Position numbers and translations under genes: made by a program. From contig VGID01000003.1 in NCBI GenBank assembly GCA_016868035.1, positions 53,810 through 117,809 of the forward strand: a stretch of 64,000 nucleotides of DNA, read 5' to 3'. The notes under the pieces were generated by a model. That model saw only the letters and a program-made list of their open reading frames with translations. It was not told where the DNA came from and did not search any database. Each line of letters starts with the position of its first letter. The stretch's first letter is position 1. Positions 38,287 to 47,494 of the stretch are shown one piece after another. This stretch comes from Betaproteobacteria bacterium. Its GTDB lineage: Bacteria; Pseudomonadota; Gammaproteobacteria; Burkholderiales; SG8-41.

Positions 38287-39321
38287 GTGAAACGGGATAC
38301 CGGAAGCCAGGCCGCCAAGCTTTCCGATGTGGCCCGGCTCGCGCGCGTTTCCGCGGCCACGGTGTCGCGCGCGCTGACCCAGCCGCACAAGGTCAAGGCC
38401 GCGACCGTCGCCCGGATTCAGCAGGCGGTGCAGGCGCTGGGCTATGTCGCGCACGGCGCCGCACGGGCGCTCGCCTCGCGGCGGGCGCGCACCGTCGGGG
38501 CGGTGATTCCGACACTCGACAACGCGATTTTCGCCAACACCACGCACGCGCTGCAGAAGACGCTGGATGAGGCCGGCTACACGCTGCTGCTCGCCTGCCA
38601 CGAGTTCGACCCGCTGGTCGAGGCGCGGGTCACGCGGACCCTGATCGAGCGGGGGGTGGACGCGCTGGTGCTGCTCGGCACCACCCACGACCCGAGCGTG
38701 TTCCACGCCGTGGAGACGCACCGGATCCCCTATGTGCTTACCTGGGCGCTCGATGCGAGCGGCCGCCATCCCTGCATCGGCTTCGACAACCGCGCGGCAG
38801 GCACCCGCATCGCGGAGCATCTGCTCGATCTCGGCCACCGCGAGTTCGCGATGATCTCCGGCGTGACGGCCGGCAACGAGCGTGCGCGCGACCGGCTCCA
38901 AGGCGTGCGCGAGGCGATCGCCGCCCGCGGCCTGTGGCTGCGCCCGCAGCGCGTCGTGGAAAAGCCCTTCACGCTCACCGCCGGACGCGAAGGGCTCAAG
39001 GAAGTGCTGCGCGGCGAGGCGCGTCCGACGGCGGTCATCTGCGGCAACGACGTGCTGGCGATCGGCGCGCTCGCCGAGTGCCACGCCGCCGGCATCGAAG
39101 TGCCGCGCCAGATCTCGGTGACCGGCTTCGACGACATGGAAATTGCGGCCATGATCACGCCGGGCCTCACCACGGTGCATTTCCCGACGGCCGAGCTGGG
39201 AGCGCTCGCCGCGCAGCATCTGCTTGCGCGGCTTGCCGGGGAGCCCTCGGCCGCGCGCACCGAGCTTCCCGTGGAGCTCGTCGTGCGCAGCTCCACCGCG
39301 CCGCCGCCGGCGAAACCCTAA
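38287..39321 (+). CDS. LacI family transcriptional regulator
   Basis: 344-residue repressor. The N-terminal helix-turn-helix and hinge read KLSDVARLARVSAATVSRAL and ALGYVAHGAARALASRR; the periplasmic-binding-protein-like effector domain follows (TVGAVIPTLDNAIFANTTH, VTGFDDMEIAAMITPGLTTV). GTG 38287 is chosen because GGAG stands 6 bases ahead; GTG 38275 is an alternative. It lies 90 bp after xsc on the same strand and probably recognises the palindrome at 36336. The inducer may be a sulfonate or its precursor. The stop codon is part of the repeat arm at 39318. Confidence 0.9.
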   Translation: MKRDTGSQAAKLSDVARLARVSAATVSRALTQPHKVKAATVARIQQAVQALGYVAHGAARALASRRARTVGAVIPTLDNAIFANTTHALQKTLDEAGYTLLLACHEFDPLVEARVTRTLIERGVDALVLLGTTHDPSVFHAVETHRIPYVLTWALDASGRHPCIGFDNRAAGTRIAEHLLDLGHREFAMISGVTAGNERARDRLQGVREAIAARGLWLRPQRVVEKPFTLTAGREGLKEVLRGEARPTAVICGNDVLAIGALAECHAAGIEVPRQISVTGFDDMEIAAMITPGLTTVHFPTAELGALAAQHLLARLAGEPSAARTELPVELVVRSSTAPPPAKP

Positions 39322-39365
39322 CCTCTAACCGCAGAGGACGCCGAGGACGCAGAGGAGAAATTAAG
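39318..39365. repeat. Left arm of an inverted repeat enclosing a small gene
   Basis: About 48 bp containing units gcagaggac, gccgaggac, gcagaggag (9-nt period) flanked by ctaacctc and aaattaag. It is complementary to 39909-39952 over almost its whole length, with scattered mismatches. The TAA of the LacI-type gene lies in it. Confidence 0.7.
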
Positions 39366-39405
39366 TTGAACCGCCACGGCGACGGAAGGGCAGCCGAGTA
39401 GGTTG

Positions 39406-39756
39406 CTAGTCCGAGAACCATTCCAAGAGTTCAAAAGCATTGTGGAAGGGCTTTAGAGGCAGCTTTCGTTGCGCGTTGTTGATTCGAAGCTTCTCTCCAC
39501 GAACGAACCCCACCCATCGACGGCGGTGGTCAAGCAGATCGGCGTGCAACGCGCGTTTCGCGATGGGGTACGGAATGACATACAGATCGTCTGCATCGTC
39601 GGAGCCGTTCAGGATGATGCAGAAATCGTCGCCGAATCGGTCACGGAACCCTTCGATTCGAGATTGAGAGAGGTCGAACCAGCTGTTCCATGAGCGGGCG
39701 TTTCGGACGTAATGTCGCCGCGAAAGTTCAGCGTGGTGAGCCGCAAGGAATGTCAT
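39406..39756 (-). CDS. Hypothetical protein carried between repeat arms
   Basis: 116 residues from ATG 39756, with a good GGAGGAA upstream. It is rich in Arg, Trp, Phe and His, has no signal or membrane segment, and contains DDADDLYVIPYPIAKRAL and RRWVGFVRGEKLRINN. I recognise no family with confidence; the DLYVIPY strand followed by a RWVGxxRG strand gives a small alpha/beta look. The segment is less GC-rich than both neighbours. It is the only supportable gene in the 543 bp between the two arms, convergent with the LacI-type gene and co-directional with the kinase gene. It looks like an acquired passenger. Confidence 0.55.
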   Translation of the reverse strand: MTFLAAHHAELSRRHYVRNARSWNSWFDLSQSRIEGFRDRFGDDFCIILNGSDDADDLYVIPYPIAKRALHADLLDHRRRWVGFVRGEKLRINNAQRKLPLKPFHNAFELLEWFSD

Positions 39757-39908
39757 ATATATCTGTTCCTCCAGCGGTAGGCTTCGCTAGGATAAAGCCT
39801 AAAATGTTCCATTTCAACAAGCACTTGTACTTGATTCCGAAGTACCGAAAGTACTATCGGACGTTGTGGAGAAACCAGTGGGTTCCAGAGTATTTCGTTC
39901 TGTGTCGT

Positions 39909-39952
39909 CTATTTCCTCCGCGTCCTCAGCGTCCTCCGCGGTGGGAGGTTAA
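39909..39952. repeat. Right arm of the inverted repeat enclosing a small gene
   Basis: Units tcctccgcg, tcctcagcg and tcctccgcgg, then tgggaggttaag, complementary to 39318-39365. The stop codon of the fructosamine kinase gene (39949-39951) is part of this arm, as the lacI-type stop is part of the other. Confidence 0.7.
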
Positions 39953-40830
39953 GCTTGCGTGAGCAGCTCGCCGATCATGCGCTCCGCCTGCGCGCGGTAG
40001 CCGCCGCCGAAGAGGTTCAGGTGGTTGAGCACGTGGTAGAGGTTGTAGAGGAGCTTGCGCCGCGCGTAGCCGGGGTCGAGCGGGTAGGCCTCGTCGTAGG
40101 CCGCGTAGAAGCCGGGCGCGAAACCGCCGAAGAGCTCGGTCATCGCGAGGTCCGCCTCGCGGTCGCCGTAGTAGACCGCTGGATCAAAGACGACCGGCGC
40201 GCCGGCCTCGTCGAAGGCGACGTTGCCCGACCACAGGTCGCCGTGCAGCAGCGAAGGCCCGGGCGCGTGGCCCGCAAAAAATACCGGCAGCCGTTCGAGC
40301 AGCCGCTCGCCCTCTCCGAGCAGCCGCCCGCGGTGGCCGTTCTCCGCCGCGAGCCGGAGCTGGAAGCCGAGCCGGTGCACGCGCCAGAATGCGATCCAGT
40401 CTGCGGAGGGCGTGTTGACCTGCGGCGTGGCGCCGATGGTGTTGTCCCGGCTCCACCCGTACCATTCGGCCGTGACGCGGTGCAGGCGCGCGAGCCCTAG
40501 CCCGAGCGCGCGCATGCTCCGCTGGCTGGCGGAGCGCAGCTCGATGTGCTCGAGCACGAGCCAGCTTGCCTCGTCATCGGCCCCGTGGCATACCGGCCGC
40601 GGAACGCGCAACGTGCGGGAGCGGGCGATCTCTTCGAGGCCGGCGGCCTCCGCCTCGAACATGGCGAGCCGGGATGACTCGTTCAGCTTGACGAAGTAGG
40701 CGCGGGCGCCGTCAACGACGCGGTAACCGGCATTGATGCAGCCGCCGCCCACCGCCTGGCGCGACTGCACGCGGAAGGGCGCGCCGGTTGCGCGCGAGAT
40801 CGCGGCTGCGATCGCATCCCAGGACCCCAT
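39949..40830 (-). CDS. Fructosamine kinase family protein
   Basis: 293-residue kinase of the fructosamine-3-kinase/ketosamine kinase family, which phosphorylates glycated amines for deglycation. The catalytic loop is HGDLWSGN (196-203), the metal-binding FDP is at 215-217, and YYGDREADLAMTELFGGF follows. The N-terminal lobe has VGGGCINAGYRV and AYFVKLN. ATG 40830 is the natural start; the open frame extends upstream into argH only by chance. It follows argH by 50 bp on the same strand. Confidence 0.87.
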   Translation of the reverse strand: MGSWDAIAAAISRATGAPFRVQSRQAVGGGCINAGYRVVDGARAYFVKLNESSRLAMFEAEAAGLEEIARSRTLRVPRPVCHGADDEASWLVLEHIELRSASQRSMRALGLGLARLHRVTAEWYGWSRDNTIGATPQVNTPSADWIAFWRVHRLGFQLRLAAENGHRGRLLGEGERLLERLPVFFAGHAPGPSLLHGDLWSGNVAFDEAGAPVVFDPAVYYGDREADLAMTELFGGFAPGFYAAYDEAYPLDPGYARRKLLYNLYHVLNHLNLFGGGYRAQAERMIGELLTQA

Positions 40831-40880
40831 GACCGGTCTTCGAGCGGGCTTCGCGCGTACCGCGTCGGCGGTAGCGGCCT

Positions 40881-42281
40881 CTACCGGAGGGCTTTGCGCG
40901 CCTTGGCGATCGCCGCCTTCACACGCGCGGGCGCCGTGCCCCCGAGATGGCTGCGGGCGCGGAGCGAGCCCTCGAGGGCGAGCACCTCGAAAACATCCTC
41001 GCCGATGCGCGCGGAGAATCTCTTGAGATCGGCGAGCCCGAGCTTCGCCAGCTCGGCGCCGCGCGACTCCGCGTGGCGCACCGCCTGCGCGACCGCCTCG
41101 TGCGCTTCCCGGAACGGCACGCCCTTCCTGACGAGATACTCCGCGAGGTCGGTCGCAGTGATGTGCCCGAGCTTTGCCGCGCGCCGCATTTCCTCGCGGT
41201 TGACCTCGAGCGCGGAGAGCATCTCGGTGAACACCGCGAGCGAGGCCGCGATCGTGTCCGCGGTGTCGAACAGCGGCTCCTTGTCCTCCTGGTTGTCCCG
41301 GTTGTAGGCGAGCGGCTGCGCTTTCATCAGCGTGAGCAGCGCGACGAGATGCCCGTTCACGCGTCCGGTCTTGCCGCGGATCAGCTCCGCGACGTCCGGG
41401 TTCTTCTTCTGCGGCATGATCGAGGAGCCGGTGCAGTAGCGATCGGCGAGCTTGACGAAGCCGAAGCGCGGGTTGGCCCACAGGATGATCTCTTCGCAGA
41501 AGCGCGACAGATGCGTCATCACCAGCGCCGCGCACGCGCAGAATTCGATCGCGAAGTCGCGGTCGGACACCGCGTCGAGCGAGTTCTCGCACACGCCCTC
41601 GAAGCCGAGCTCCTTGGCCACCGTCTGCCGGTCGATCGGAAGGGAGGTGCCGGCGAGCGCAGCGGCCCCGAGCGGCAGGCGGTTCACGCGCTTGCGGCAG
41701 TCGACGAGCCGCTGGGCGTCGCGCGCGAGCATCTCGAAGTACGCCATCAAATGGTGCGCGAAGGACACCGGCTGCGCGGCCTGCATGTGGGTGTAACCCG
41801 GCATCACCGTGTCCACATGCTCGTCGGCAAGGTCAAGCAGGGCGCGCTGCAGCCCCTTCACCAGGCCGAGCGTCTGGTCGATGGCGGAGCGCAGGTAGAG
41901 GCGCAGGTCGGTCGCAACCTGGTCGTTGCGCGAGCGCGCGGTGTGCAGCCGCTTGCCCGCCTCGCCGGCGAGATCGGTCAGGCGCCGCTCGATGTTGAGG
42001 TGGACGTCCTCGTGCGCCTCCGACCACGGGAAGCTGCCGGCGCGGACCTCGGCGCGGATCTGCGCCATGCCCTTCTCGATCGCGGCGAGTTCGCCCTCGG
42101 CGATGATGCCCGCCGCCTGCAGCATGCGCGCGTGCGCGAGGGAGGCCTCGATGTCGAACTCGGCCAGGCGCTGGTCGAAGGCGACCGACGCGGTGAAGCG
42201 CTGCACCTCGGCGCTTACCGGCTCGTTGAACCGTCCCGACCGGGACTTGCTCTCGGAATCGACTTTCTCGTTGTCGGACAT
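40881..42281 (-). CDS. argH: Argininosuccinate lyase
   Basis: 466-residue cytoplasmic enzyme of arginine synthesis that splits argininosuccinate into arginine and fumarate. The fumarase-superfamily signature is [20 protein letters not shown] with the catalytic serine loop; [19 protein letters not shown] and [18 protein letters not shown] are also present. It is divergent from algZ-algR-hemC, an arrangement kept in Pseudomonas and many Betaproteobacteria. Confidence 0.97.
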   Translation of the reverse strand: MSDNEKVDSESKSRSGRFNEPVSAEVQRFTASVAFDQRLAEFDIEASLAHARMLQAAGIIAEGELAAIEKGMAQIRAEVRAGSFPWSEAHEDVHLNIERRLTDLAGEAGKRLHTARSRNDQVATDLRLYLRSAIDQTLGLVKGLQRALLDLADEHVDTVMPGYTHMQAAQPVSFAHHLMAYFEMLARDAQRLVDCRKRVNRLPLGAAALAGTSLPIDRQTVAKELGFEGVCENSLDAVSDRDFAIEFCACAALVMTHLSRFCEEIILWANPRFGFVKLADRYCTGSSIMPQKKNPDVAELIRGKTGRVNGHLVALLTLMKAQPLAYNRDNQEDKEPLFDTADTIAASLAVFTEMLSALEVNREEMRRAAKLGHITATDLAEYLVRKGVPFREAHEAVAQAVRHAESRGAELAKLGLADLKRFSARIGEDVFEVLALEGSLRARSHLGGTAPARVKAAIAKARKALR

Positions 42282-42445
42282 GCGGCCTGCTAGAATGACA
42301 TGGATCGGTAGCGCGGGCTTCGGAACGCGGGCGGCCCGGCACTACACGGTCGCCGCATTCATGGCGGCGGCATGGACCTGGACCGCGAGCTCAACGGGCA
42401 GCCGCGAACTTTCTACCGCTATCAGCGCAGCTCTGCGAAGACCGC

Positions 42446-43465
42446 ATGGCGAGAAGTATAAATCAAAACGCCTACTCGAGCGCCCTGCCGAATTTTCGCA
42501 ATCTCGGGATCCTGTTCCGTATCCTGGTGGCGGTGAACGTGTTCGCCGCGGCCGCCGCGCTCGTGAAGGCCGGCGATGCGCGCATGCTGTGGGAGGAGCT
42601 GCTCGAGATCTCGGCGGTGGTGCAGCCGCTGCTCATCGCGAGCCTGCTCGCGCTGGTCGTTCTCAATGACATTCTGAGGCGCCTGCCGTACGCGTTCGGC
42701 CTCGCCGCCGTGTTTGCCCTCGAGATGACGCTCACGGCCGTGCTCTACGGCGCCGGCAAGTCGTTCCATGCCGCCGAGTTTGCCGCGCTTCCGCGCTACT
42801 GGGTGCTGGTCGCGCTCGCGACCGCGGTGCTGCTGTTCTATTTCCACCTGCGCGGGCGTGCGCTGTCGCCTGCGCTCTCGGAGGCGCGGCTGCAAGCGCT
42901 GCAGGCGCGCATCCGGCCGCATTTCCTGTTCAACAGCATCAACGCCGTGCTCTCGCTCATCCGGCAGGACCCGAGGCGCGCGGAGGCCGCGCTCGAGGAC
43001 ATGGCGGACCTCTTCCGCGTGTTCATGGCGGACAACCGCGAGCTCGCGCCCCTCGCGCGCGAGGTGGAGCTGTGCCGGCAGTACCTCGAGCTCGAGCAGC
43101 TGCGGCTGGGCGAGCGCCTCAAGGTCGAGTGGCACGTGGAGAAGATGCCGAGCGATGCCCTGATCCCGCCGCTGGTGCTGCAGCCATTGCTGGAGAACGC
43201 GGTCTACCACGGTATCGAGCCGCGGGTGGAGCCGGGCGTGGTGAGCATCAACATCTACCGCGCCCGCGACCAGGTGCACGCGGTGCTGCGTAACCCCTAT
43301 CAGCAGCAGGGCGGCCATCACGCCGGCAACAAGATGGCGCTTGCCAACATCCGCGAGCGCCTCCAGCTGCACTTCGACGCCGAGGCGAGCCTCACCGCGA
43401 AGGTGGGTGCGCAAGAGTACCAGGTGCACATCGTCATCCCGTACGTGAAGGAGGCGCGCGCGTGA
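42446..43465 (+). CDS. algZ: AlgZ/LytS-type sensor histidine kinase
   Basis: 339-residue membrane sensor of the His_kinase family. Four hydrophobic segments lie in residues 20-135 (for example LGILFRILVAVNVFAAAAAL and PLLIASLLALVVLN). The phosphoacceptor is H159 in RPHFLFNSINAVLSL, and the ATP-binding part has PLVLQPLLENAVYHGIEP. The classical HATPase G boxes are short, as in this family. It is translationally coupled to the response regulator (GTGA overlap). In Pseudomonas AlgZ-AlgR controls alginate and pili; here targets are unknown. Confidence 0.88.
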   Translation: MARSINQNAYSSALPNFRNLGILFRILVAVNVFAAAAALVKAGDARMLWEELLEISAVVQPLLIASLLALVVLNDILRRLPYAFGLAAVFALEMTLTAVLYGAGKSFHAAEFAALPRYWVLVALATAVLLFYFHLRGRALSPALSEARLQALQARIRPHFLFNSINAVLSLIRQDPRRAEAALEDMADLFRVFMADNRELAPLAREVELCRQYLELEQLRLGERLKVEWHVEKMPSDALIPPLVLQPLLENAVYHGIEPRVEPGVVSINIYRARDQVHAVLRNPYQQQGGHHAGNKMALANIRERLQLHFDAEASLTAKVGAQEYQVHIVIPYVKEARA

Positions 43466-44229
43466 GCGAGTCCCCGCTGCCGCTGCGCGTGCTGATCGTC
43501 GACGACGAGGCGCCGGCGCGCGACCGCATGCGCGACCTGCTGTCCGACTGCGGCAAGGAGCTGCCGCTCAGCCTCGTCGGAGAGGCAGCCGGCGCGCGCG
43601 CCGCGCTCGATCTGCTCGGCCGCAGCGCGGCTGACGTGGTGCTGCTCGATATCCGCATGCCCGAGATGGACGGGATCGAGCTGGCGCAGCACCTGCTCAA
43701 GCTCGAACCGCCCCCGGCGGTGGTTTTCACCACCGCCTATGACGCGTACGCGATCAAGGCGTTCGAAGTGCACGCGGTGGACTACCTGCTCAAGCCGATC
43801 CGCCTCGCACGGCTCAAGGAGGCGCTCGCGCGCGTGCGCGAGGCAGCACCGCCAGGGCTCGAGACGCTGCGCGAGATGCAACGCGCGCCCCGCACCCACC
43901 TGAGCGCCCAGGAACGGGGCAAGGTGCATCTGATCCCGATCGAAGAAGTGGTCTACCTCAAGGCCGAGCTCAAGTACGTCACGGTGCGCACCCCGAAGCG
44001 CGAGTTCCTGATCGAGGAGTCGCTCCTGCGACTGGAGGAGGAATACGCGGAGCGCTTCGTGCGCGTGCACCGCAACTGCCTGGTCGCGCGTGCGGCGATC
44101 CGCGGCTTCGAGCGCGACACGGTGGAGGAGGGGGAGACGCACTGGGTGGTGCTGCTGGACGGCATTTCCGATCGCATTGCCGTGAGCCGGCGCCAGCAGC
44201 ACGTGGTGCGCGAGATCTCCCGCGGATGA
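43462..44229 (+). CDS. algR: LytTR response regulator (AlgR-like)
   Basis: 255-residue response regulator. The receiver domain has the acidic pair in IVDDEAPAR, phosphorylation site D63 (LLDIRMPEMDG) and K111 (DYLLKPIRL). The C-terminal LytTR DNA-binding domain (about 150-250) includes VVYLKAELKYVTVRT and FVRVHRNCLVAR. GTG 43462 overlaps the algZ stop. It is followed by hemC after 107 bp, the conserved order. Confidence 0.92.
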   Translation: MSESPLPLRVLIVDDEAPARDRMRDLLSDCGKELPLSLVGEAAGARAALDLLGRSAADVVLLDIRMPEMDGIELAQHLLKLEPPPAVVFTTAYDAYAIKAFEVHAVDYLLKPIRLARLKEALARVREAAPPGLETLREMQRAPRTHLSAQERGKVHLIPIEEVVYLKAELKYVTVRTPKREFLIEESLLRLEEEYAERFVRVHRNCLVARAAIRGFERDTVEEGETHWVVLLDGISDRIAVSRRQQHVVREISRG

Positions 44230-44336
44230 CGTGCGCGCGCGAGCGCGCGCGCCGGTAGAAGCGGGCATGCGTGATAAGCTTTTCGGCTGGAGCGCAGAAC
44301 TGAAAATCGTTTCGGGCGGGATGGCGCGAGGCCGCC

Positions 44337-45305
44337 GTGGTTAGCGCGCGACAGGGCAAGCCGCGGCGCATCGTGATCGCGTCGCGCAAGAGCGCGCTCG
44401 CGCTGTGGCAGGCGCACCACGTGCAGGCGCGGCTCGCCGCGCTCCATCCCGGGATCGAAATCGAGATTCTGGGACTCACCACCGAGGGCGACCGCCGGCT
44501 CGGCGTCTCCCTAGCCAAGATCGGCGGCAAGGGGCTTTTCATCAAGGAGCTCGAAGGGGCGCTCGCCGACGCGCGCGCGGACGTTGCGGTGCATTCGGTG
44601 AAGGACGTGCCGGCGCAGCTCGCCCCGGGCTTCGTGCTGGCCGCAATCGCCGAGCGCGAAGACCCGCGCGACGCCTTCGTCTCCAACGCGCACGCGACGC
44701 TTTCGGCGATGCCGCCGGGCGCGCGCATCGGCACTTCCAGCCTGCGGCGCGAATGCCAGTTGCGTGCGCGCTACCCGCGGCTCGTGATCGAGCCGCTTCG
44801 CGGCAACGTGAACACACGCCTGCGCAAGCTCGACGAGGGCCGCTACGACGCGGTCATTCTCGCCGCTGCAGGCCTGAAGCGCCTGGGGCTCGCGCACCGC
44901 ATCACGGAGTTGCTTTCTCCGGAAGTAAGCCTGCCGGCGGCGGGACAGGGGGCGCTGGGGGTGGAGTGCCGCGCCGGGCACGAGGACCTTGCCGGGCTGC
45001 TTGCGCCGCTCAACCACCTGGAGACCGCGCAGTGCGTTGCCGCGGAACGCGCGCTTTTGCGCGCGCTCGCGGGCAGTTGCAACGTGCCGCTCGGCGCCTA
45101 TGCGCAGGCCCGCGGGGATCGGCTGCGCTTGCGCGGGTTCGTCGGCGCCCCCGATGGCACGCGGGTGGTGAGCGGCGAGCTCGAGGGGCCCGCGGGCGAT
45201 CCCGAGGAGCTCGGCGCCGCGCTCGCGCAGCGGCTCATAGCCGATGGAGCGGCGGAGATCCTCGCCGCGCTCGAGAAGCATTCAGCCGCCGATGAACGCC
45301 GTTAG
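44337..45305 (+). CDS. hemC: Porphobilinogen deaminase (hydroxymethylbilane synthase)
   Basis: 322-residue enzyme that joins four porphobilinogens into hydroxymethylbilane. The dipyrromethane cofactor cysteine is C248 ([13 protein letters not shown]). Other marks are [32 protein letters not shown] and [15 protein letters not shown] 44337 gives the usual N-terminus. It is followed by hemD across a heptad repeat of about 55 bp. Confidence 0.97.
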   Translation: MVSARQGKPRRIVIASRKSALALWQAHHVQARLAALHPGIEIEILGLTTEGDRRLGVSLAKIGGKGLFIKELEGALADARADVAVHSVKDVPAQLAPGFVLAAIAEREDPRDAFVSNAHATLSAMPPGARIGTSSLRRECQLRARYPRLVIEPLRGNVNTRLRKLDEGRYDAVILAAAGLKRLGLAHRITELLSPEVSLPAAGQGALGVECRAGHEDLAGLLAPLNHLETAQCVAAERALLRALAGSCNVPLGAYAQARGDRLRLRGFVGAPDGTRVVSGELEGPAGDPEELGAALAQRLIADGAAEILAALEKHSAADERR

Positions 45306-45329
45306 AAAAACCGGAAAACTCTCCATGTT

Positions 45330-45384
45330 TCACGATTCGCGAGTCGCGATTCATCAGTCACGATTCGCCGGTCACGAGTCGCGC
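45330..45384. repeat. Heptad repeat between hemC and hemD
   Basis: Eight degenerate 7-nt units in one direction: tcacgat, tcgcgag, tcgcgat, tcatcag, tcacgat, tcgccgg, tcacgag, tcgcgcc. Several units are near-palindromic with each other (attcgcgagtcgcgat), so the transcript can still fold. Confidence 0.65.
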
Positions 45385-45410
45385 CTTTCCTTCAGCAGCG
45401 AGCGCATTTC

Positions 45411-46232
45411 ATGAGCGGCAAGATGAAACGCGAGCCGCTGCGAGGATGCGGCATCGTGGTGACCCGCCCCGCGCGCCAGGCGCGGGAGCTTGCCGCGTTG
45501 ATCCGGCAGGCCGGCGGCAACCCTGTGGCGTTCCCGGTGATGGAAATCCGCGACGTGCGCGATCCACAGCCGTTGCTGCGCCTGATCGAGCGGCTCGGCG
45601 AGTTCGACCTCGCGATCTTCATCAGCCCCAACGCGGTCAACAAGGCGATGAAGCTGATCGGCGCGCGCGGCAGCCTGCCGTCCGCACTGAAGGTGGCCGC
45701 GATCGGGCGCGGCAGCATGAAGGAGCTCGCGCGCTTCGGCGTGACCGGCGTGACGGCGCCGGCCGGGCGTTTCGACAGCGAGGCGCTGCTCGACCTGCCG
45801 GCGCTCGCCGATGTTGGCGGCAGGCGCGTCGTGATCTTCCGGGGCGAAGGCGGGCGCGAGCTGCTCGGCGATACGCTCAAGGCGCGAGGGGCGGCGGTGG
45901 AATACGCGGAGTGTTACCGCCGCGGCAAGCCCAATCTCGATGCGGCGCCGCTGCTGCGCGCATGGGCCCGCAACGAGCTGCACGCGATCACCGTCACCAG
46001 CGGCGAAGGCCTGCACAACCTGTTCGAGATGGTCGGAAGCCTCGGGCGCGGCTGGCTCAAGAAGACGCCTCTGTTCGTCCCGCACCCGCGCATCGAGGAG
46101 GCCGCGCGCGCGCTGGGGATCGCGACGGTGATCGTCACGGAGTCCGGCGACGAAGGCCTGGTCGCGGGGCTGAGCGACTACTTCGACTCGCGGCGCGAAC
46201 AACGACACAAGGAAACAGGAAACAGGAAATAG
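45411..46232 (+). CDS. hemD: Uroporphyrinogen-III synthase
   Basis: 273-residue enzyme that closes hydroxymethylbilane with inversion of ring D. HemD is poorly conserved; typical pieces are GIVVTRPARQARELA, FDLAIFISPNAVNKAM and AITVTSGEGLHNLFEMVG, and the position between hemC and hemX supports the call. ATG 45411 or 45423 could be the start. The last dozen codons (from about QRHKETGNRK) are made of the heptad repeat that begins at 46207, so the repeat has altered the C-terminus. Confidence 0.9.
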   Translation: MSGKMKREPLRGCGIVVTRPARQARELAALIRQAGGNPVAFPVMEIRDVRDPQPLLRLIERLGEFDLAIFISPNAVNKAMKLIGARGSLPSALKVAAIGRGSMKELARFGVTGVTAPAGRFDSEALLDLPALADVGGRRVVIFRGEGGRELLGDTLKARGAAVEYAECYRRGKPNLDAAPLLRAWARNELHAITVTSGEGLHNLFEMVGSLGRGWLKKTPLFVPHPRIEEAARALGIATVIVTESGDEGLVAGLSDYFDSRREQRHKETGNRK

Positions 46233-46319
46233 GGAATGGGAAAAACGGCTACGCACGAACGGGCATTCGTGCGGCCGCTTTCCTTGCTTTTTCCGTTTCC
46301 CGTTTCCTGTTTGCCGTTC
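46207..46319. repeat. Heptad inverted-arm element overlapping the hemD 3' end
   Basis: The left arm (46207-46246) has 7-nt units ggaaaca, ggaaaca, ggaaata, gggaatg. The right arm (46283-46319) has the complements (gtttccc, gtttcct, gtttgcc). Between them a small hairpin (gcacgaa / ttcgtgc) is visible. The left arm encodes the end of HemD and its stop codon. Confidence 0.75.
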
Positions 46320-46393
46320 TCCGGTATCTGTGTTGCGGCGCAGAAGCCTTGCTCGCATACTATCGTCTGGGTTTTCGCCCGATATTGTTTCAA

Positions 46394-47482
46394 GTGAGCG
46401 ACACGACGGACAAGGCGGCAGTCCCCGCCGCCAACACCCCGCCGGACTCCGCAGCCGCGGATTCCGCGGTCGCCGCGGCGCCGGCGCGCGCGCGCGCGCG
46501 CTGGCTCGGCGTGGTCACTGTGCTGGCGCTCGCCGCCCTCGCGCTCGCCGGCTGGAATTGGCACCAGGGCGGCGTCGAGATGCGCGCGCTCCAGCAGGAG
46601 CTCGCCAGGAAGCTTGCCGAGAGCGACGCCCGCGCGCGGGAAAGCCGGCTGGCCGCCGAGCAGGTCCGCGAGGTCGCGGCCGACACGCTGGTGAAGCTCG
46701 GCGTGCTGGAAGGGCGGATCGCCGAATCGCAGAGCCAGAGAATCGCGCTCGAGGCGCTGTACCATGAGCTCTCGCGCAACCGCGACGAATGGGCTTACGC
46801 GGAGATCGAGCAGACGCTGTTCATCGCGAGCCAGCAGCTTCAGCTTGCGGGCAACGTCCGGGCGGCGTTGATCGCGCTGCAGGCGGCCGACGCGAGGCTG
46901 CAGCGCATGGAGCGCCCGCAACTCGCGGGGCTGCGCAAGGCGATCAGCCGGGATATCGAGCGGCTGAAGGCGCTGCCGCATGTGGACGCGGCGGCGATCA
47001 GCGTGCGCCTGGAGGGCCTGATCGCCCAGGTGGACAAGCTGCCCCTGGCGATGGACATGCGCCCGCAGGAGCAGTCCGGCGCGGCGCGCGGCGAGGCGGA
47101 AGGCAGCGCGTGGCTGCGCTTCTGGCGCGAAGCGTGGGCCGAGTTCAAGCAGCTGGTGCGCGTGCAGCACACGGCCAGGCCCGAGGCGCCGCTGCTCGCC
47201 CCGTCGCAGAGCTACTTCCTGCGCGAGAACCTCAAGCTGCGGCTGCTGGGCGCGCGGCTTGCGCTGCTCGGGCGCGACGCGGCGGCATACAAGGCCGATC
47301 TCGGCGCAGCGCGCGAGTGGCTCGGCCGCTACTACGACACGCGCGACAGCAACGTCGCGCACGCACTGGGCGCGCTGCGCAGCCTGCAGGAAACCGATGT
47401 CAGTATCGAGGTGCCCGACATCTCGGCCACGCTGGAGGCCATGCGCACGCACCGGCTCCCCCGCGAGCGCGCGGTGCGTTGA
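46394..47482 (+). CDS. hemX: HemX-like membrane protein
   Basis: 362-residue protein with a disordered Ala/Pro N-terminus, one transmembrane helix (WLGVVTVLALAALALAGWNWH, about residues 37-57), then a long helical, coiled-coil-like periplasmic part. HemX was annotated as a uroporphyrin-III methyltransferase, but there is no methyltransferase motif here, as in the family; it probably helps haem synthesis or assembly in another way. GTG 46394 is the likely start. hemY follows after 12 bp. Confidence 0.85.
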   Translation: MSDTTDKAAVPAANTPPDSAAADSAVAAAPARARARWLGVVTVLALAALALAGWNWHQGGVEMRALQQELARKLAESDARARESRLAAEQVREVAADTLVKLGVLEGRIAESQSQRIALEALYHELSRNRDEWAYAEIEQTLFIASQQLQLAGNVRAALIALQAADARLQRMERPQLAGLRKAISRDIERLKALPHVDAAAISVRLEGLIAQVDKLPLAMDMRPQEQSGAARGEAEGSAWLRFWREAWAEFKQLVRVQHTARPEAPLLAPSQSYFLRENLKLRLLGARLALLGRDAAAYKADLGAAREWLGRYYDTRDSNVAHALGALRSLQETDVSIEVPDISATLEAMRTHRLPRERAVR

Positions 47483-47494
47483 GCCGGACCCGGG

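Noticed and set aside
39690..39962. 90-codon plus-strand frame opposite the passenger gene
   Set aside because: It ends inside the repeat arm, has no ribosome site, and overlaps the better-supported minus-strand gene.
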